Source of the DNA: Rhizophagus sp. LPA8_4_AMF
Taxonomy: Eukaryota; Glomeromycota; Glomeromycetes; Glomerales; Glomeraceae
Direction: 5' to 3'
Assembly: GCA_021464525.1 (NCBI GenBank)
Contig: JADRCO010000184.1
Coordinates: 1-45,051 of the forward strand
DNA: 45,051 nucleotides
Position numbers and translations under genes: made by a program
Shown here: positions 1 to 11,058 of the stretch, in pieces
How positions within the stretch are numbered: position 1 is the stretch's first letter
How the letters are laid out: every line of letters starts with the position of its first letter
The notes under the pieces: generated by a model
What the model was told of the DNA's origin: nothing
The model's input: only the letters and a program-made list of their open reading frames with translations
Databases searched by the model: none

Positions 1-694
1 CATCAACTAATTAAATCAAAACTATGTACGGTATCATATAAAAATTTACTATTAGGTTTTTTAATCATTTTTGGCTTATGCCAGTATACGGATCAATTGG
101 AATTTTTTCTGGATATTTAAAAATTGCAATATATACAGAGTTTATAAATATAATTACAATGTTATCAATTTTTTAGAAACTTATTTATCAAATAATTGAT
201 CCACTTCCATAACTCTTTGTATCATCCTGTAAAATTGTAACGGTTGATTCTTCTTCCCATTAAATTATCCGAAAACTTTTAAAATTAGATAACTCATGCT
301 ATATTAACATTTGAGCAATTCAAACGATTTAAATAAATAAATTATAACCTTAAGGAATATGACATGAGCGATTTTTACGTAAATTCTCAAGAAAAATTTT
401 TTTTTTCCTTGTTTGAAGATTTAATTTATCGTTTTCGAAATGTTAATGACTTTTTTTTGAAAAAAACTCTCTATTTTATGAAAGAGACAGATACTTAGAG
501 TACTTTCGCGAAATTTGAAATGAAATTGGTAAGAAGAGTCCAGAGTTATCAAAGTTTGAAGATGAATCATTTTTTAATAGGAAATTTCTTATAAAGCGAA
601 TTTAAACTATAATAAATTATAGTTTTTATAGAAAATTCTTTAATAGTAAATTTTTATATGATACCGTACATAGTTTTGATTTAATTAGTTGATG
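1..694. mobile_element. Non-autonomous inverted-repeat element with 51-bp perfect TIRs
   Basis: Bases 1-51 are the exact reverse complement of 644-694 (51 of 51 positions). The interior is AT-rich and has no credible coding region, so this looks like a non-autonomous DNA transposon or MITE. The window begins on the first base of the repeat, so the true left end and any target-site duplication cannot be seen; the repeat may extend further left. The right boundary at 694 is where complementarity to the visible left end stops. Superfamily not assigned. Confidence 0.75.
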
Positions 695-1324
695 GAACAC
701 CCCAATGTCACATGGTATAAGGGGTAACGTCCGTTTAATAACATAAATAATAATAGAAGGAATATTTCGTTTTATCAGCAGAATTTAAAGATTAAATGCA
801 AATTAGGCCGCAACAACTGTAAGGAATGACAACTTAGGGAGAACTGGAGATAAAAAATATAGGCAGAATTGAAGTAAAAATGTCACATTGAAATTTAAAA
901 AAAATACACGTAATATGAATCTTAAAATCACGCTGTATTTATTCAAATTTTTAGATAGCCAGCCAAAAAAAACTAAATATAACCTTAATATCGAATAAAA
1001 GATACAAAATGGGGTTCGTTTTCAAAATGCTTGACGGTTGAAACCATGCGAAAAATATCGAAGATCTAACGGAATCTACATAAAATATGTCGGAAACACG
1101 GTACACACTGCGAAAAATGTACAGTAAATAAAATGAACGTAGATACATTCCCTTTATCACAAATATTAACTGTTTAAACCATTTTTAAATGTCAACAATA
1201 TTATACATATAACATATATAACATTAACTATCATGCATAAAAAATAATTTTACTAGTTTATCATTATTATCAATATTGTATACTATTAAAATAAAAATAT
1301 ATGAATGAAAAGTTTGATTAGTTT
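695..1324. other. Gene-free AT-rich stretch
   Basis: No exon-like reading frame, RNA gene or convincing repeat is seen. A 69-codon frame on the minus strand (951-1160) has no recognisable domain and is treated as chance. Confidence 0.5.
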
Positions 1325-1332
1325 AATCTGCA

Positions 1333-1878
1333 AGGACCCGAAATATATATATAGAGGTAGGGTGCATGATTGCGAAGCCATCATAGAAATATTTTATGGG
1401 GTTAGATTTTGATTTGCGTATAATCTATGGATTTTTTAACCAAGGTCATGTTATCAATTTGCGAATTTTTACAGATATATATATTATAGACACGTAATAA
1501 TCGTAATAAGTGATTCAATATCTAATTGATCTGCATAATTATGCAATACGTCATGTATTTAGTGATTTAACTAGTGAAGGGTGCGGTATTTTAACTATTA
1601 TCTTGCTTTATCATATTGGACCAACTAGTATATCAATTGAAGAAAATATATTGAAGCTATTTGGAAATGAAAACAGTAGAAACAATACAATAATGGTTAT
1701 TTTATTTATAAAATTCATATGGTATTTGATAATTGTCGTAATTAATGTTTGATCGAAAAATCACATGATTATAAAGTCGGGCGGTTGTGTTAATTTTGCG
1801 TATTGACCTTATTAAAAACCCCTATTAGTAAAAAAAATTTTAATGTCCCCTGACCTCTATGTATATATTTCGGATCCT
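1333..1878. mobile_element. hAT-like MITE with 8-bp target duplication
   Basis: The element starts AGGACCCGAAATATATA and ends with an imperfect inverted copy (about 28 bp, best seen as 1334-1362 against 1846-1877). It is flanked on both sides by the direct repeat AATCTGCA (1325-1332 and 1879-1886). An 8-bp duplication is typical of hAT transposons; reading the boundary one base inward would give 9 bp. The 80-codon frame inside (1510-1752) has no transposase features, so the element is probably non-autonomous. Confidence 0.7.
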
Positions 1879-1941
1879 AATCTGCATTAGAGAATTATAA
1901 AATTTTAATAGAAACAGATTGCAAAATATATCTAACATACT

Positions 1942-2247
1942 TAGGGAGAGTAAAGTTCAAGTCCTGGTCTTTAGGACTGAGCCTTTGGACTTGGTCTTAA
2001 CAGGACTGGGTCCCAAATCAGTCTCTATAACAATAATATAAAAATGATTTAATTACATTACATTAATATTTATTGTTCAATTGATCAATAGTAAAATGTT
2101 TATGTTTTCCAATGTATAATTATAAAATAAAATAAAAAAAACAAAAGTCTGAATTCAGACCGAACTATCGGTCTTGGACTAAGTTCAGTCCCGTCTATAT
2201 ATAGGGATCATTACTTTAACCGGACTGTAACGGACCTTTCCGACCCT
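1942..2247. repeat. Foldback-like repeat rich in GGACTG/GTCC motifs
   Basis: The left end (TTAGGGAGAGTAAAG) and the reverse complement of the right end (TAGGGTCGGAAAGG) are related. The interior carries repeated GGACT/GGTC motifs in both orientations, in contrast to the AT-rich flanks. This suggests a decayed short inverted-repeat element. No target duplication was found and boundaries are approximate. Confidence 0.35.
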
Positions 2248-2477
2248 ACTCGTCATTATTTGTCGGATAATTCATATTAAATTTATTACGGCTGATGGTT
2301 AATGACTTATACACTGCCCTTAAAAGATTGTGTTTGAGTTTTAAGAGAGATTATATGATAGGAAGTTTGATAGAAAATAATTATACGAAAAAAAAATAAA
2401 ATATTGAAATTCCTAACGCTAATTACGCTAACTATTAACATCTAATATCAAATTTAAGTATAATAAGTGATTAAACA

Positions 2478-4578
2478 TTATGAATATTCAATATCATAAA
2501 CATCAATGTTTAATTGTTTCAAAAAATTAGTTGCTCTCTCATTATCTTGTAAAGCAGCCTTCATTAACCATCTAATTCCCTCATATTCGTCCTTTGGAAT
2601 ATTACATTTTCCTTTATAATATATATCTCCTAAATGAAATTGTGCGGTAGGATTATTTCCTTCACCAGCTGCTTTTTTGAGATATTCCAAAAATATTTGT
2701 CGATTATTTTCTTCATCAAGTTTATTTAATAAAGTAAAAGCGTAACGTAGTTGAGCGTCAAAATTTCCTTCATCTGCAGCTTCTTTAAATAATTCTTTAC
2801 CTTCTTCTCGTTCTTTAATACCATCAAAATATCCTTCCCACAAATAACGACCTTTCCAATATTTTGCTGTTGTATTATTATTTTCCGCATGAAAGTCGAA
2901 ACACTCCCATGCTTTTTGATGTTCTTTAGCTTTAAAAGCTCTTATACCTTCTTCTAATGAAATTACTGGTTTAAAAATAACAGGACTAATAACTTCATCC
3001 GGTAATTCTAAATCAGCATCAGCATTACTAATATCATTTGACAAATCTAAGGATTTATCGCGAAGTATATCTGTTGGATTCATGCGAATAGAATTATATA
3101 GTTCTTCTAACATATCTAATAATTTCATAAAAGAAATACGTTCTTGTGGATTTTGCTTCCAGGCTATGAATATAAAAAATTAAAAAATAAACATTAAAAT
3201 TCTCCTCAAATTATTAATAATAATTATTTATTTATTAAAAAAAAATAAAAAAGCAACACTTACTATCATTTATAATTTTTTTTATTTTTTGATTTTCAGT
3301 AGTTGAAACTTCGAATGTAATTCTTTCTCTATGGCCTTCAATAACATGTTTCTTAATTTTATCTACTTCCCAACCTTGATATGGAATTTTTTCAAAAGTA
3401 AGTTCCCAAAGTAACATGCCAAAACTAAAAATTTCACATTGAATTGTATATCGAGAATTGGTTAATTTCTCAGGAGCTGACCAATGAACTATATTTCCTG
3501 CCTTAGCTGAATCCATTAAAAATGAAGTAGTGATTCCATCAGAATCGTAACGAGCCAACTCAAAATTATAAATTTTAGGTTCTAAAGTTTCTGTCATTAA
3601 AATATTTTTACATTCCAAGTCATGATGCAAAATACCAGCACATTGTAAAAATATGAGGCCACGACTGATTTCAAGAGCAATTCGGACCTTACAATGAAAT
3701 GGTATATCTTTTTGTTCATAAAGCTGCCTCAAAGTTCCACGTTCAGCCCATTCAAAAACCATAACATTGCGATTTTCAATTGTTGACGTACCATAAAATT
3801 TAAGAATGTGTTTACATTCAGATGATTTCATTAAAATTTCATGAATTTTTTGTGTTCTTGAACACGTTTTCATTTTTTCTTCGTCATTTGAAATGTATTT
3901 ACAAGCTACTTCTAACCCTTTATAAGTTTTCTTAATTATAAAATTAGGATCACATCCACGTTTGTCAGCAGATTTTACAGATATTAAGTCTTTTGAGTCA
4001 ATTTTATTTAAGTTATGTGAAACATCTGAATGATTTCTCATATGTTTCACCGCATCATAAATAAAGTTAATTTTGTTGTTATTCTCAAGAATATCGGTAT
4101 GCATTTTTTTAATATAATTGCTCATTTCGTCCAGATCATCCTTTAGTGCTTCTTCTTCAATTTTTCTTTGTTCTTCACTAGCAACTGCCATAGTAAAATG
4201 TAGGTCCTTCATTGCAACATCATAATCATTTGTAAGTTTTTGAAATTTATTTTTAACGAAATCTGCTTGCGCATACTTTTTTAAACCACGAATATTTGAA
4301 ATTTCCGCAACAAATTTTTCAATCTCTTCTAAAACGTATATGAATCTGTTAAACGCTTTATAGTAAACATCATCATTAAATATATCTTCATTTTTTTGTT
4401 TCCTACGTTGTAATGTATCGATAGCGTTCTCAGTTAATTTCACTCGGTTTACTAAAGCTTCACAAATATTTTTGTTATATTCTGCCGTTTCATAAATTTT
4501 TACAATTTTAATAATTAAATCTGTAGCCTTGTCAATTAAAGGTATATATGGGGCAAAAACTCCAACGGCTGATTCCAT
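2478..4578 (-). CDS. MLKL-like helical domain, TKL pseudokinase and Sel1 repeats
   Basis: Two exons (4578-3264 and 3163-2478) joined by a 100-bp GT-AG intron give 666 aa. Residues 1 to about 135 are helical with the motif KIYETAEYNKNICEALVNRV, characteristic of the MLKL N-terminal domain family. Residues about 205-470 are a TKL kinase fold with the beta-3 lysine (ACK, K227), HHD (318-320) in place of HRD, NFE (338-340) in place of DFG, and APE at 368-370. Losing the DFG aspartate suggests a pseudokinase. Residues from about 525 carry roughly three Sel1 repeats, for example around YWKGRYLWEGYF. The splice site is supported by a paralogue at 13918 with the same junction. The gene is divergent from the tandem-kinase gene at 5354. 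In animals MLKL permeabilises membranes after kinase activation; an equivalent role here is inference. Confidence 0.85.
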
Positions 4579-4650
4579 TACGAAAGAATAGATTGTTTTT
4601 AAAGAAAGAAAAGATAATTGATAAATTTTTAATTTTACCTTGCAAGCGGG

Positions 4651-4660
4651 TATTTTATAC
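4651..4660 (-). promoter_or_regulatory. TATA box of the MLKL-like pseudokinase gene
   Basis: On the minus strand this reads GTATAAAATA, about 73 bp upstream of the ATG at 4578. That would put transcription start about 45 bp before the ATG, in line with the compact promoters of the other genes here. Confidence 0.5.
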
Positions 4661-5317
4661 TTTTTTTTTGCAAAAATTATAATATTCCTTTCTTTCTTTC
4701 TTTATTAAGGTTTACTAATATTTATCGATTATTATACACTGCATGCATTGGAATATTTTTTCCGGTTATAATTATCGCTATTATTAATTTTTTTTGCATC
4801 CTGCACTTTCATTAAATTTAAGAATTCTCAATTTCCTTTTCTTTATATTTTCTTTAACATTTACCTTTTTTATATTTCTTTAATAATTTCCTTTTTCTGT
4901 TTCTTTGAAGAATTCCTTTTTTTGGAATTTGATTATTACACAAAAAACCCGTAAAAAATTTGATTGTGTTTGGATAAAATTGAATGTTCTCAAAGAATTG
5001 ATTCGCGGTTCCACAATTACAAATTACTTAAGTACTTTCATATATTGGAAAACGTACTCCGGTCATAATCAACCTTCTTGCATATTACTAAGAAGTACTA
5101 AACGCCGTTGTACATTGTTGTTACTTGTTAGAGCTTTCAAATTTGTCCACAGATCAAAAAATATGAAACGTGGAAATTCCTTTTATAGTTTAAGTTAAAA
5201 AATCATAATCAAATTAGTAAATTTTATGAGTCCTAATTTGGAATAATAGTTCGTACAGATTATACCAAAAATATCAGGAAAAAAAAAAAAAAAAAAATTC
5301 AGCACTGTTAAGTAGCG
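4661..5317. other. Divergent intergenic region between two kinase-family genes
   Basis: Separates the minus-strand MLKL-like gene from the plus-strand tandem-kinase gene and holds both promoters. It is rich in TTTCTTT tracts (4685-4920) and poly-A (5280-5297). A 97-codon plus-strand frame (4905-5198) has no domain or family resemblance and is not called. Confidence 0.5.
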
Positions 5318-5325
5318 TATAAAAA
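5318..5325 (+). promoter_or_regulatory. TATA box of tandem kinase gene
   Basis: TATAAAAA lies 36 bp upstream of the ATG at 5354, so the 5' leader must be very short. The segment from here to the ATG resembles that of the paralogue at 37575: both have a TAAAAAG core, then ATATCTAAAGAAT, then GAAA before the ATG. Confidence 0.55.
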
Positions 5326-5353
5326 GAGGTATATCTAAAGAATTGAAACGAAA

Positions 5354-7857
5354 ATGTTTCATATAAAATCTTCACTAAAATCGGCATTTAAGTTGAAGAA
5401 GAAAAAAAAACCGATAAACAATGCTAATGAGGAAATAAGTAATAATTGGATAAATAATTTAATTAAGGAAAAACAAATTAAATTCTATAATTATTCGGAC
5501 TTTAAAGATAAGAGAATAATCGAAGAAAAAGGAAAAACCATCATTATTGCTAATTTAAAAGATGAAATTTTTGTTTTGAAATCATTTTATAATGATGATG
5601 CAACTCTTCAAAAAGTTATCAATGAGGTATAAATGTTTACTTATATCCTGAGCTTCAATTAAATATTAATTTAGATTATTTTATTTCAGTTAAAATTACA
5701 TAAGAAATTTGTTCATGAAAATATCTTACGATTTTACGGAATTACGGAAAACGGTACGATAAGTCTCGACGTAATTAATACAATCTGCTTAAAATACTTT
5801 TAATGAAATGGGTGCAATTTATTTTCTTTTTTCAGATCCCCAAATATCTCAAAAAAATAAGTACATCTTAGTTTTGGAATATGCTGATAGTGGTACATTA
5901 AGTACTTATTTGGATAAGCATTTTAATGAACTTAATTGGAATGATAAATATAAATTAGCATTTCAAGTAGCAAGTGCTGTATCATATTTACATGATAATG
6001 ATATTATTCATTATGACATGGTAATCTTTATACATTCTATTATTAAGTATTGGAGAATTAGTAATTTATTCCTTGCTTTATTTCAAAATAATAGCATGAA
6101 AACAATATACTTGTGCATCAAAAAAATGTTAAATTAGCGGATTTTGTATTTTCAAAAGAATCAGAATCACTTAATACGGTAGAAGTATTTCGTATGATAC
6201 CTTACGTAGATCCAAAAAGTTTCAATACTAAAAATTATGAATTAGATAAACGATCTGATGTGTACAGTATTGGTACGATCTTATGGCGAATTTCAAGCAG
6301 GGTTCGACCATTCCATTCAGAAAGTCATAATGGTTATAAGCCAACATTAGCAACTGCTATATTAAATGGTCGGAGAGAATGTATTGTTAGTGGAACTCCA
6401 TCGGAATATAGTAGATTATATATAGGTAAAAAAATTTATTCATTATCTGTTATATAATAATCGAATAATACGATATTAATTAGTCTATTAATATAGAATG
6501 TTGGAATCATGAACCTGACGAACGACCAGATATGCGAAAAATTATCTCGACTCTTGAAACTCTTTTAAATGAGTTTGTATCACCTGAAACCATTAATGAT
6601 AATGAAGGAATAAAAGATGACGCAACAATTGAACAGTTTATTTCTCCTGAAATTTCTGATAATGAAGGTCTTAAAAATATCTTGAAAAATAATGAAGCTA
6701 TATTCATTCCATTTAATAATTTAGAGGATTCAAGTCCACTTGGTAAAGGAGGTTTTGGATCTATTACGAGAGCAGTTTGGACCAAAACAAAATGCTTTGT
6801 TGCTTACAAAAGATTTATTAACCATGATAAATATAATGCATTTGATGTATTTATCCATGAATTAAAAATTAATTTACGTCTGCCTAATTATACTAGTGAT
6901 AGAATTATACGTTGCTTGGGTATTAGCCAAGGTAATTAAAATAGTACTTTTTTATTAAAATTTTATTTTATTTTGTTTTTTAATAACATCTCTTTTTTAG
7001 ATAATACGACAAAAGAATATTTACTTGTTATGCCATATGCTGATGGCGGTAACCTTCAAAATTATCTTGAAAATAATTTTAAGAGCTTAAGTTGGGATGA
7101 CAAGAAAAAGTTGGCACTTCAAATTGCAGAAGGGCTAAATTATTTGCATAGCGAAAATATATTACATAAGGATCTGGTAAGTGTACATTTTTTTAAATTA
7201 TACGTGTTTATAACGCATTAATGATTCTTAAACAATTAATTTTATTTATTTTAGCATTCTAAAAATATAGTTATTCATGAAAATAATGCTAAAATTATAG
7301 ACTTTGGTATTTCGAAAATTCAAGATCAAATATCTGCAGAACATGCGCATAATCGTGGTATTATTGCATATATGGAACCTAAACGTCTTTCAGATCCAAA
7401 ATTTCCATATACTAAATCTTCAGATGTTTATAGCTTTGGTGTATTGATGTGGGAAATTTCCAGTGGTTACCCTCCATTTAAATATTGTGTTACAGACAAG
7501 GAAAAAATTGCATTTATTTGTGCTGGAATACGTGAAACTCCAATCCTTGAGACTCCTAAAGAATATGAAGAACTCTATATGAAATGTTGGGATCAAGAAC
7601 CTGAACAAAGACCAACTACTAGTAAAATATTAGATGAATTTAAAAAAACAAGACCTGAAGAAAATGAATTTATTGAAGGTATATTATTGATTATTTTTAT
7701 GATTATGTATAAAATCTGATATTATATTAACTAAAATGAAATCTATAGAAAAAAACGATAGTTTAAATTCAGATTTAATAGGTAATTTGTTTTTATTATT
7801 TTAAAGTATAAAATATAACTAAATTTACTATATCATTTATATTTAGTTAAAACCTAA
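5354..7857 (+). CDS. Tandem pseudokinase-kinase protein (TKL family)
   Basis: Nine exons: 5354-5626, 5690-5753, 5836-6020, 6095-6425, 6497-6931, 7001-7176, 7255-7678, 7749-7781, 7847-7857; 643 aa, all junctions GT-AG and in phase. Domain 1 (about 45-310) has a degenerate glycine loop, retains the lysine in FVLKS, has HYD for HRD (171-173) and DFV for DFG (190-192), so it is probably inactive. Domain 2 (about 360-620) has GKGGFG (367-372), VAYK (K389), HKD (485-487) and DFG (504-506), so it may be active. One exon (6497-6931) carries both the end of domain 1 ([10 protein letters not shown]) and the glycine loop of domain 2, which argues for one protein. The order, degenerate then intact kinase, resembles JAK architecture, but this is TKL and convergence is more likely than homology. 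The two tiny 3' exons are the least certain part; the paralogue at 34935 supports them. Confidence 0.85.
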
Positions 7858-8322
7858 ACTGCGTAGTTGCCCAAATTTTTATCCATAATGAATAGACTAA
7901 CGATAAATCATTCTAGTTAATTAGGAATGATATAATTAAATAACTTTAGTAATTAGCTGTTAGCAATTTGGAATTTCAATAATAACTGAAAGTCTGGAAC
8001 ATTTTATTCCTCGTTTCTAATATAAAGCTATAAAGTTATTGATGTTAAACGTATTTGTGATGAGTAATTAAGTACAATTTCTTCTCCAATGAAGATAATT
8101 TAAAACAACCGAACCAAGAGTTTATCACATTGTAAATCCTTAGAGGATAAAAGAGAATACAATTAGGTTCCTAAAATATTTTGTACAAAGTTCACGTCAT
8201 ATAGAGATGAACAATACTTTGTGAGATGTGAAAAAATTTTATTGTAACAAATTTTTTTAAAATTTTCGCGGGTTTCAAACGGTATTTTATTTTAAACTCA
8301 CTACACTCCAGCCGTCCAGCGA
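7858..8322. other. Gene-free stretch downstream of tandem kinase
   Basis: AT-rich 3' flank. Nothing beyond the probable 3' UTR and polyadenylation region of the preceding gene is recognisable. Confidence 0.4.
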
Positions 8323-8465
8323 AACCAAAAAATGTCACGCATTAAGGAATTAAGTGTGGCTTCATGTGACAATTGTTATATTTCGTGTGACAAATAGGAT
8401 TATATTTCGTTATGAGGGTGTGGGATGACAATTTTTCCATATAAAAATTTTTGTCCCCAGAATAA
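8323..8465. repeat. Fragment of GTGACA/CACTTAAT repeat family
   Basis: In reverse complement this stretch resembles the right arm of the palindrome near 27140-27270: a block like CACACTTAAT, a run of GTCACATG-like motifs, then GTGACATTTTT. Related pieces occur near 18050-18170 and 18600-18750. It is read as a diverged fragment of one dispersed family; boundaries are approximate. Confidence 0.5.
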
Positions 8466-8510
8466 CTATCAAGTTAGGACGTGACAATACGTGACAAATA
8501 CCTAACCCTA

Positions 8511-8524
8511 ACCCTTACCCTAAT
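8511..8524. repeat. Short interstitial telomere-like repeat
   Basis: CCTAACCCTAACCC, followed by TTACCCTAAT, gives about four (mostly perfect) copies of the TTAGGG-complement unit inside chromosomal DNA. It could be a scar of telomeric repeat insertion at a break or chance in a repeat-rich stretch. Confidence 0.4.
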
Positions 8525-8641
8525 TCTAAAAAGCCGGAATATAAATCAGACACTATTTTTTCCTGACGCCTTCTGAAGGATACGAAGGAGAAATCCAAGT
8601 TAAAAAAAGAATTATCATTAACTTTAATTCGTTCAAGTTAA

Positions 8642-8749
8642 CCCTATAAAAAATTTTTCAGTAAATGATCACGTGTCTGAGTTGCTTCGGAATAAAAACT
8701 AGAAAAATGATCATTTATCGGAGTTTTTTCCAGAATTTTTTTTATAGGA
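8642..8749. mobile_element. Short foldback element with CCCTATAAAA terminus
   Basis: The left end CCCTATAAAAAATTTTTC and the reverse complement of the right end (CCTATAAAAAAAATTCTGG) match, and a second inverted block, AAATGATCA, lies further in. About 108 bp long. Frames on both strands across it (8644-8886) are by-products of the inverted structure. Similar termini occur at 9623-9736 and 18181-18330. Confidence 0.55.
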
Positions 8750-9622
8750 CAGCCAACTATGAAATAACATTTATTGGAAATAGGGTGGAAACCGAGTCTA
8801 GGCCAGTTCGAGAAATTGGCATTCAGGTCATTGACTTCTGGAAAAGGTATATTCAGGAACATGGCATTCAGGAAATAGTCTGACAAGGGTAAAGTAAACT
8901 GACTTTTTTAGGATAAAATATTAGAGTGTGCGTATGGAACTAATGGAAATTTGTGATTACAAATTCTCACGTAACGATAGTTATTTTCATTAAAATATAA
9001 TATCCTAGTTATCCTACTCTAAACAATTGCGTTTACTTATTCTAGGTTTACACTTTACAGTAGAAATTATTTAAGAAATAACACATCCTTTCAAGGTGAA
9101 ATAGTAATCGATGTTACAATATACCCGAAAATTGATTTAAGCAAAAAAAATGTATTTGTTTACAAAATAAACACAATGTTAAACATGCTTCAAAAAAAAA
9201 GTTATTTTTAAATTTTTCTGCAAAAACTTTGAACGCGTAAATTTTTTTAAAAAATAATTACGAAATTATAATCCAATGAAATCAGTAGATTCATAGGATG
9301 TTATTGATGATCCACGTGATTTAGTGCATTTTATTTTTGTAGATCTTGAGTTTGAAATTTCGAGTTAATATGACAAAGGTTAGGATCGTCTGTTTTGTTT
9401 GTAGATAGGGAGCTGGAATTTCTTTTTTATTTTGTAATTTTTTGTATCAATGATTTTGTACTGTTTACTTTATTACTTCTAAAAGTAAAGAAATTTTGGG
9501 AAAGGCGTAGATTGTTCACTTTAAACTAAATTTCATAAAATTCAGAACTTCTGATGTGTTATAATCATTTTTTTTAGTAATTTTTGTTATTTTGATACAT
9601 TGGTGGCGACTGTGACCAGGAT
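8750..9622. other. Gene-free AT-rich stretch
   Basis: Contains a locally repeated GGCATTCAGG motif (about 8818-8875) and otherwise AT-rich sequence. No coding signal is supported. Confidence 0.4.
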
Positions 9623-9736
9623 ACCCTATAAAACGAATATTTTCCGTTGCTTTCGTAAAAATTCCATAAAAATGATACATTCACGGAAAAAGCATGGAAA
9701 TATAAAACACGGATCAACATTTTTTACAGGGATAGT
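9623..9736. mobile_element. Probable second copy of the CCCTATAAAA element
   Basis: Begins ACCCTATAAAACG and ends with an imperfect inverted copy (TTTTTTACAGGGATAG). The interior has the same CCGTNNTTTC/CACGGAAAA-like motifs seen at 18200-18300. Diverged, boundaries approximate. Confidence 0.4.
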
Positions 9737-10607
9737 TCGAGTATTTACTAGTATAGTTACTCTAATTAGTGTTGTAATTTATTAGCTTGGAGAAAAGAAT
9801 GTGTACATCGTCACGTGCCGGAAGGATATCATAGTCCTTTGGACTAATTTCTTACCTACCTCTCGTTCCTAATTTTTTTTATTGTATTTTTGCACTACAT
9901 CAACATATCACGATACACGAATCATTTTTTACTTATATCTTCACTCGAATAAAATAAATAGGTATACATTTATACAATTTTGAACCTTTGTCTAAAATTA
10001 AAAACTTTAGTGATACTGTACATCTTTTATGATAAATATTATTAAATCTTAACATTTCTATTTCTCTGTAACCTTCCTTCCGTTTCTTTATTGTATATTA
10101 TCGTATATTTTCACTACATCAAGATATCACACAATTTATAATTACTTTAGTAATATTAATAAAATGAAATTAGACGCTTGGTGCATTTGTGGAAAGTAAG
10201 TAAGACTTCTTTTATTTGCAAATGAATAAAAATAGAAAAAAAACATTGTTTTTCTTGGGGTGACTTCTCGTCACAATATCCTCCTTCATCGACACAGTAT
10301 CCACATCATAGGAAGAGAATTTGGTCAAGATTCTGGGAAAGGCCATGGAAAAATTTTTTGCAAGAAAAATGAAATAAATAGACATGTGTCAACATTTTGC
10401 GAACAAGTTAGTAAATCTTTTTTAAAATCACAAATAATGCAGGCTAAATTATTATAATATGGATATTTACGATAGCGAATAATGTGGTATTGAAGTAAAA
10501 ATCAATTTATTTAAATACAAATATAAGATAATAATACATAAAAATAAACACAATTTATAATATACAGTATTATGAAATAAGAAGATCTAATAGGGTATTA
10601 CTAAATC
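9737..10607. other. Gene-free AT-rich stretch
   Basis: No supported gene. The 65-codon frame at 10260-10457 has no recognisable features. Confidence 0.4.
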
Positions 10608-10985
10608 TCACTGGTGATTGTCAATTCCGGCCAAAAATTACAATTTGGCTAGAGTTTAAAATGCCGGTTTATAATTTTGGCCAGATTTAAAAAATACTGA
10701 TAAAAATTTTTAAATTATAAATATGTTAACAAATATTGATTTGATGTTAACCATGACAAAATTTTGAAATTTTTGTCAAAAAAACTTTTAGTAAAGTGAA
10801 AAAATTAAAAGTCAATTTTGCATTATCTCAAAATTATCTAAAAAACAGTTTTTTTTGATCTTAGGCAAATCTCTTGTAAATTTCATATATATAGGATAAC
10901 TATTTAATATGTGTGGTTAATTATTTAATTTAATATTAATCTTATAAATTTAAAAAATCGGACTGGTGAAATCCCAGTGGCGACA
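10608..10985. repeat. CACTGGTGATT-terminal repeat, copy 1
   Basis: The left end CACTGGTGATTGTCAATTCC and the reverse complement of the right end (CCACTGGGATTTCACCAGTC) form an imperfect inverted pair. Just inside the left end is an AATTCCGGCCAAAAATT motif also found at 34200. An AT-rich relative lies at about 34182-34685, so this is probably one diverged MITE family. Confidence 0.45.
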
Positions 10986-11058
10986 TTTTGACATTCTCTA
11001 AATAATTAATGAATCCTAAAAAGTTATATTAACATATTATTCTAAGGGTGGTGGATGT

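Noticed and set aside
1510..1752. 80-codon frame inside the hAT-like element
   Set aside because: No transposase, BED finger or dimerisation motif; too short.
4905..5198. 97-codon plus-strand open frame
   Set aside because: No domain, no family resemblance, lies in a divergent promoter region and has no TATA or splice support.
8644..8886. Overlapping 72- and 80-codon frames on opposite strands
   Set aside because: Produced by the inverted repeat at 8642-8749.
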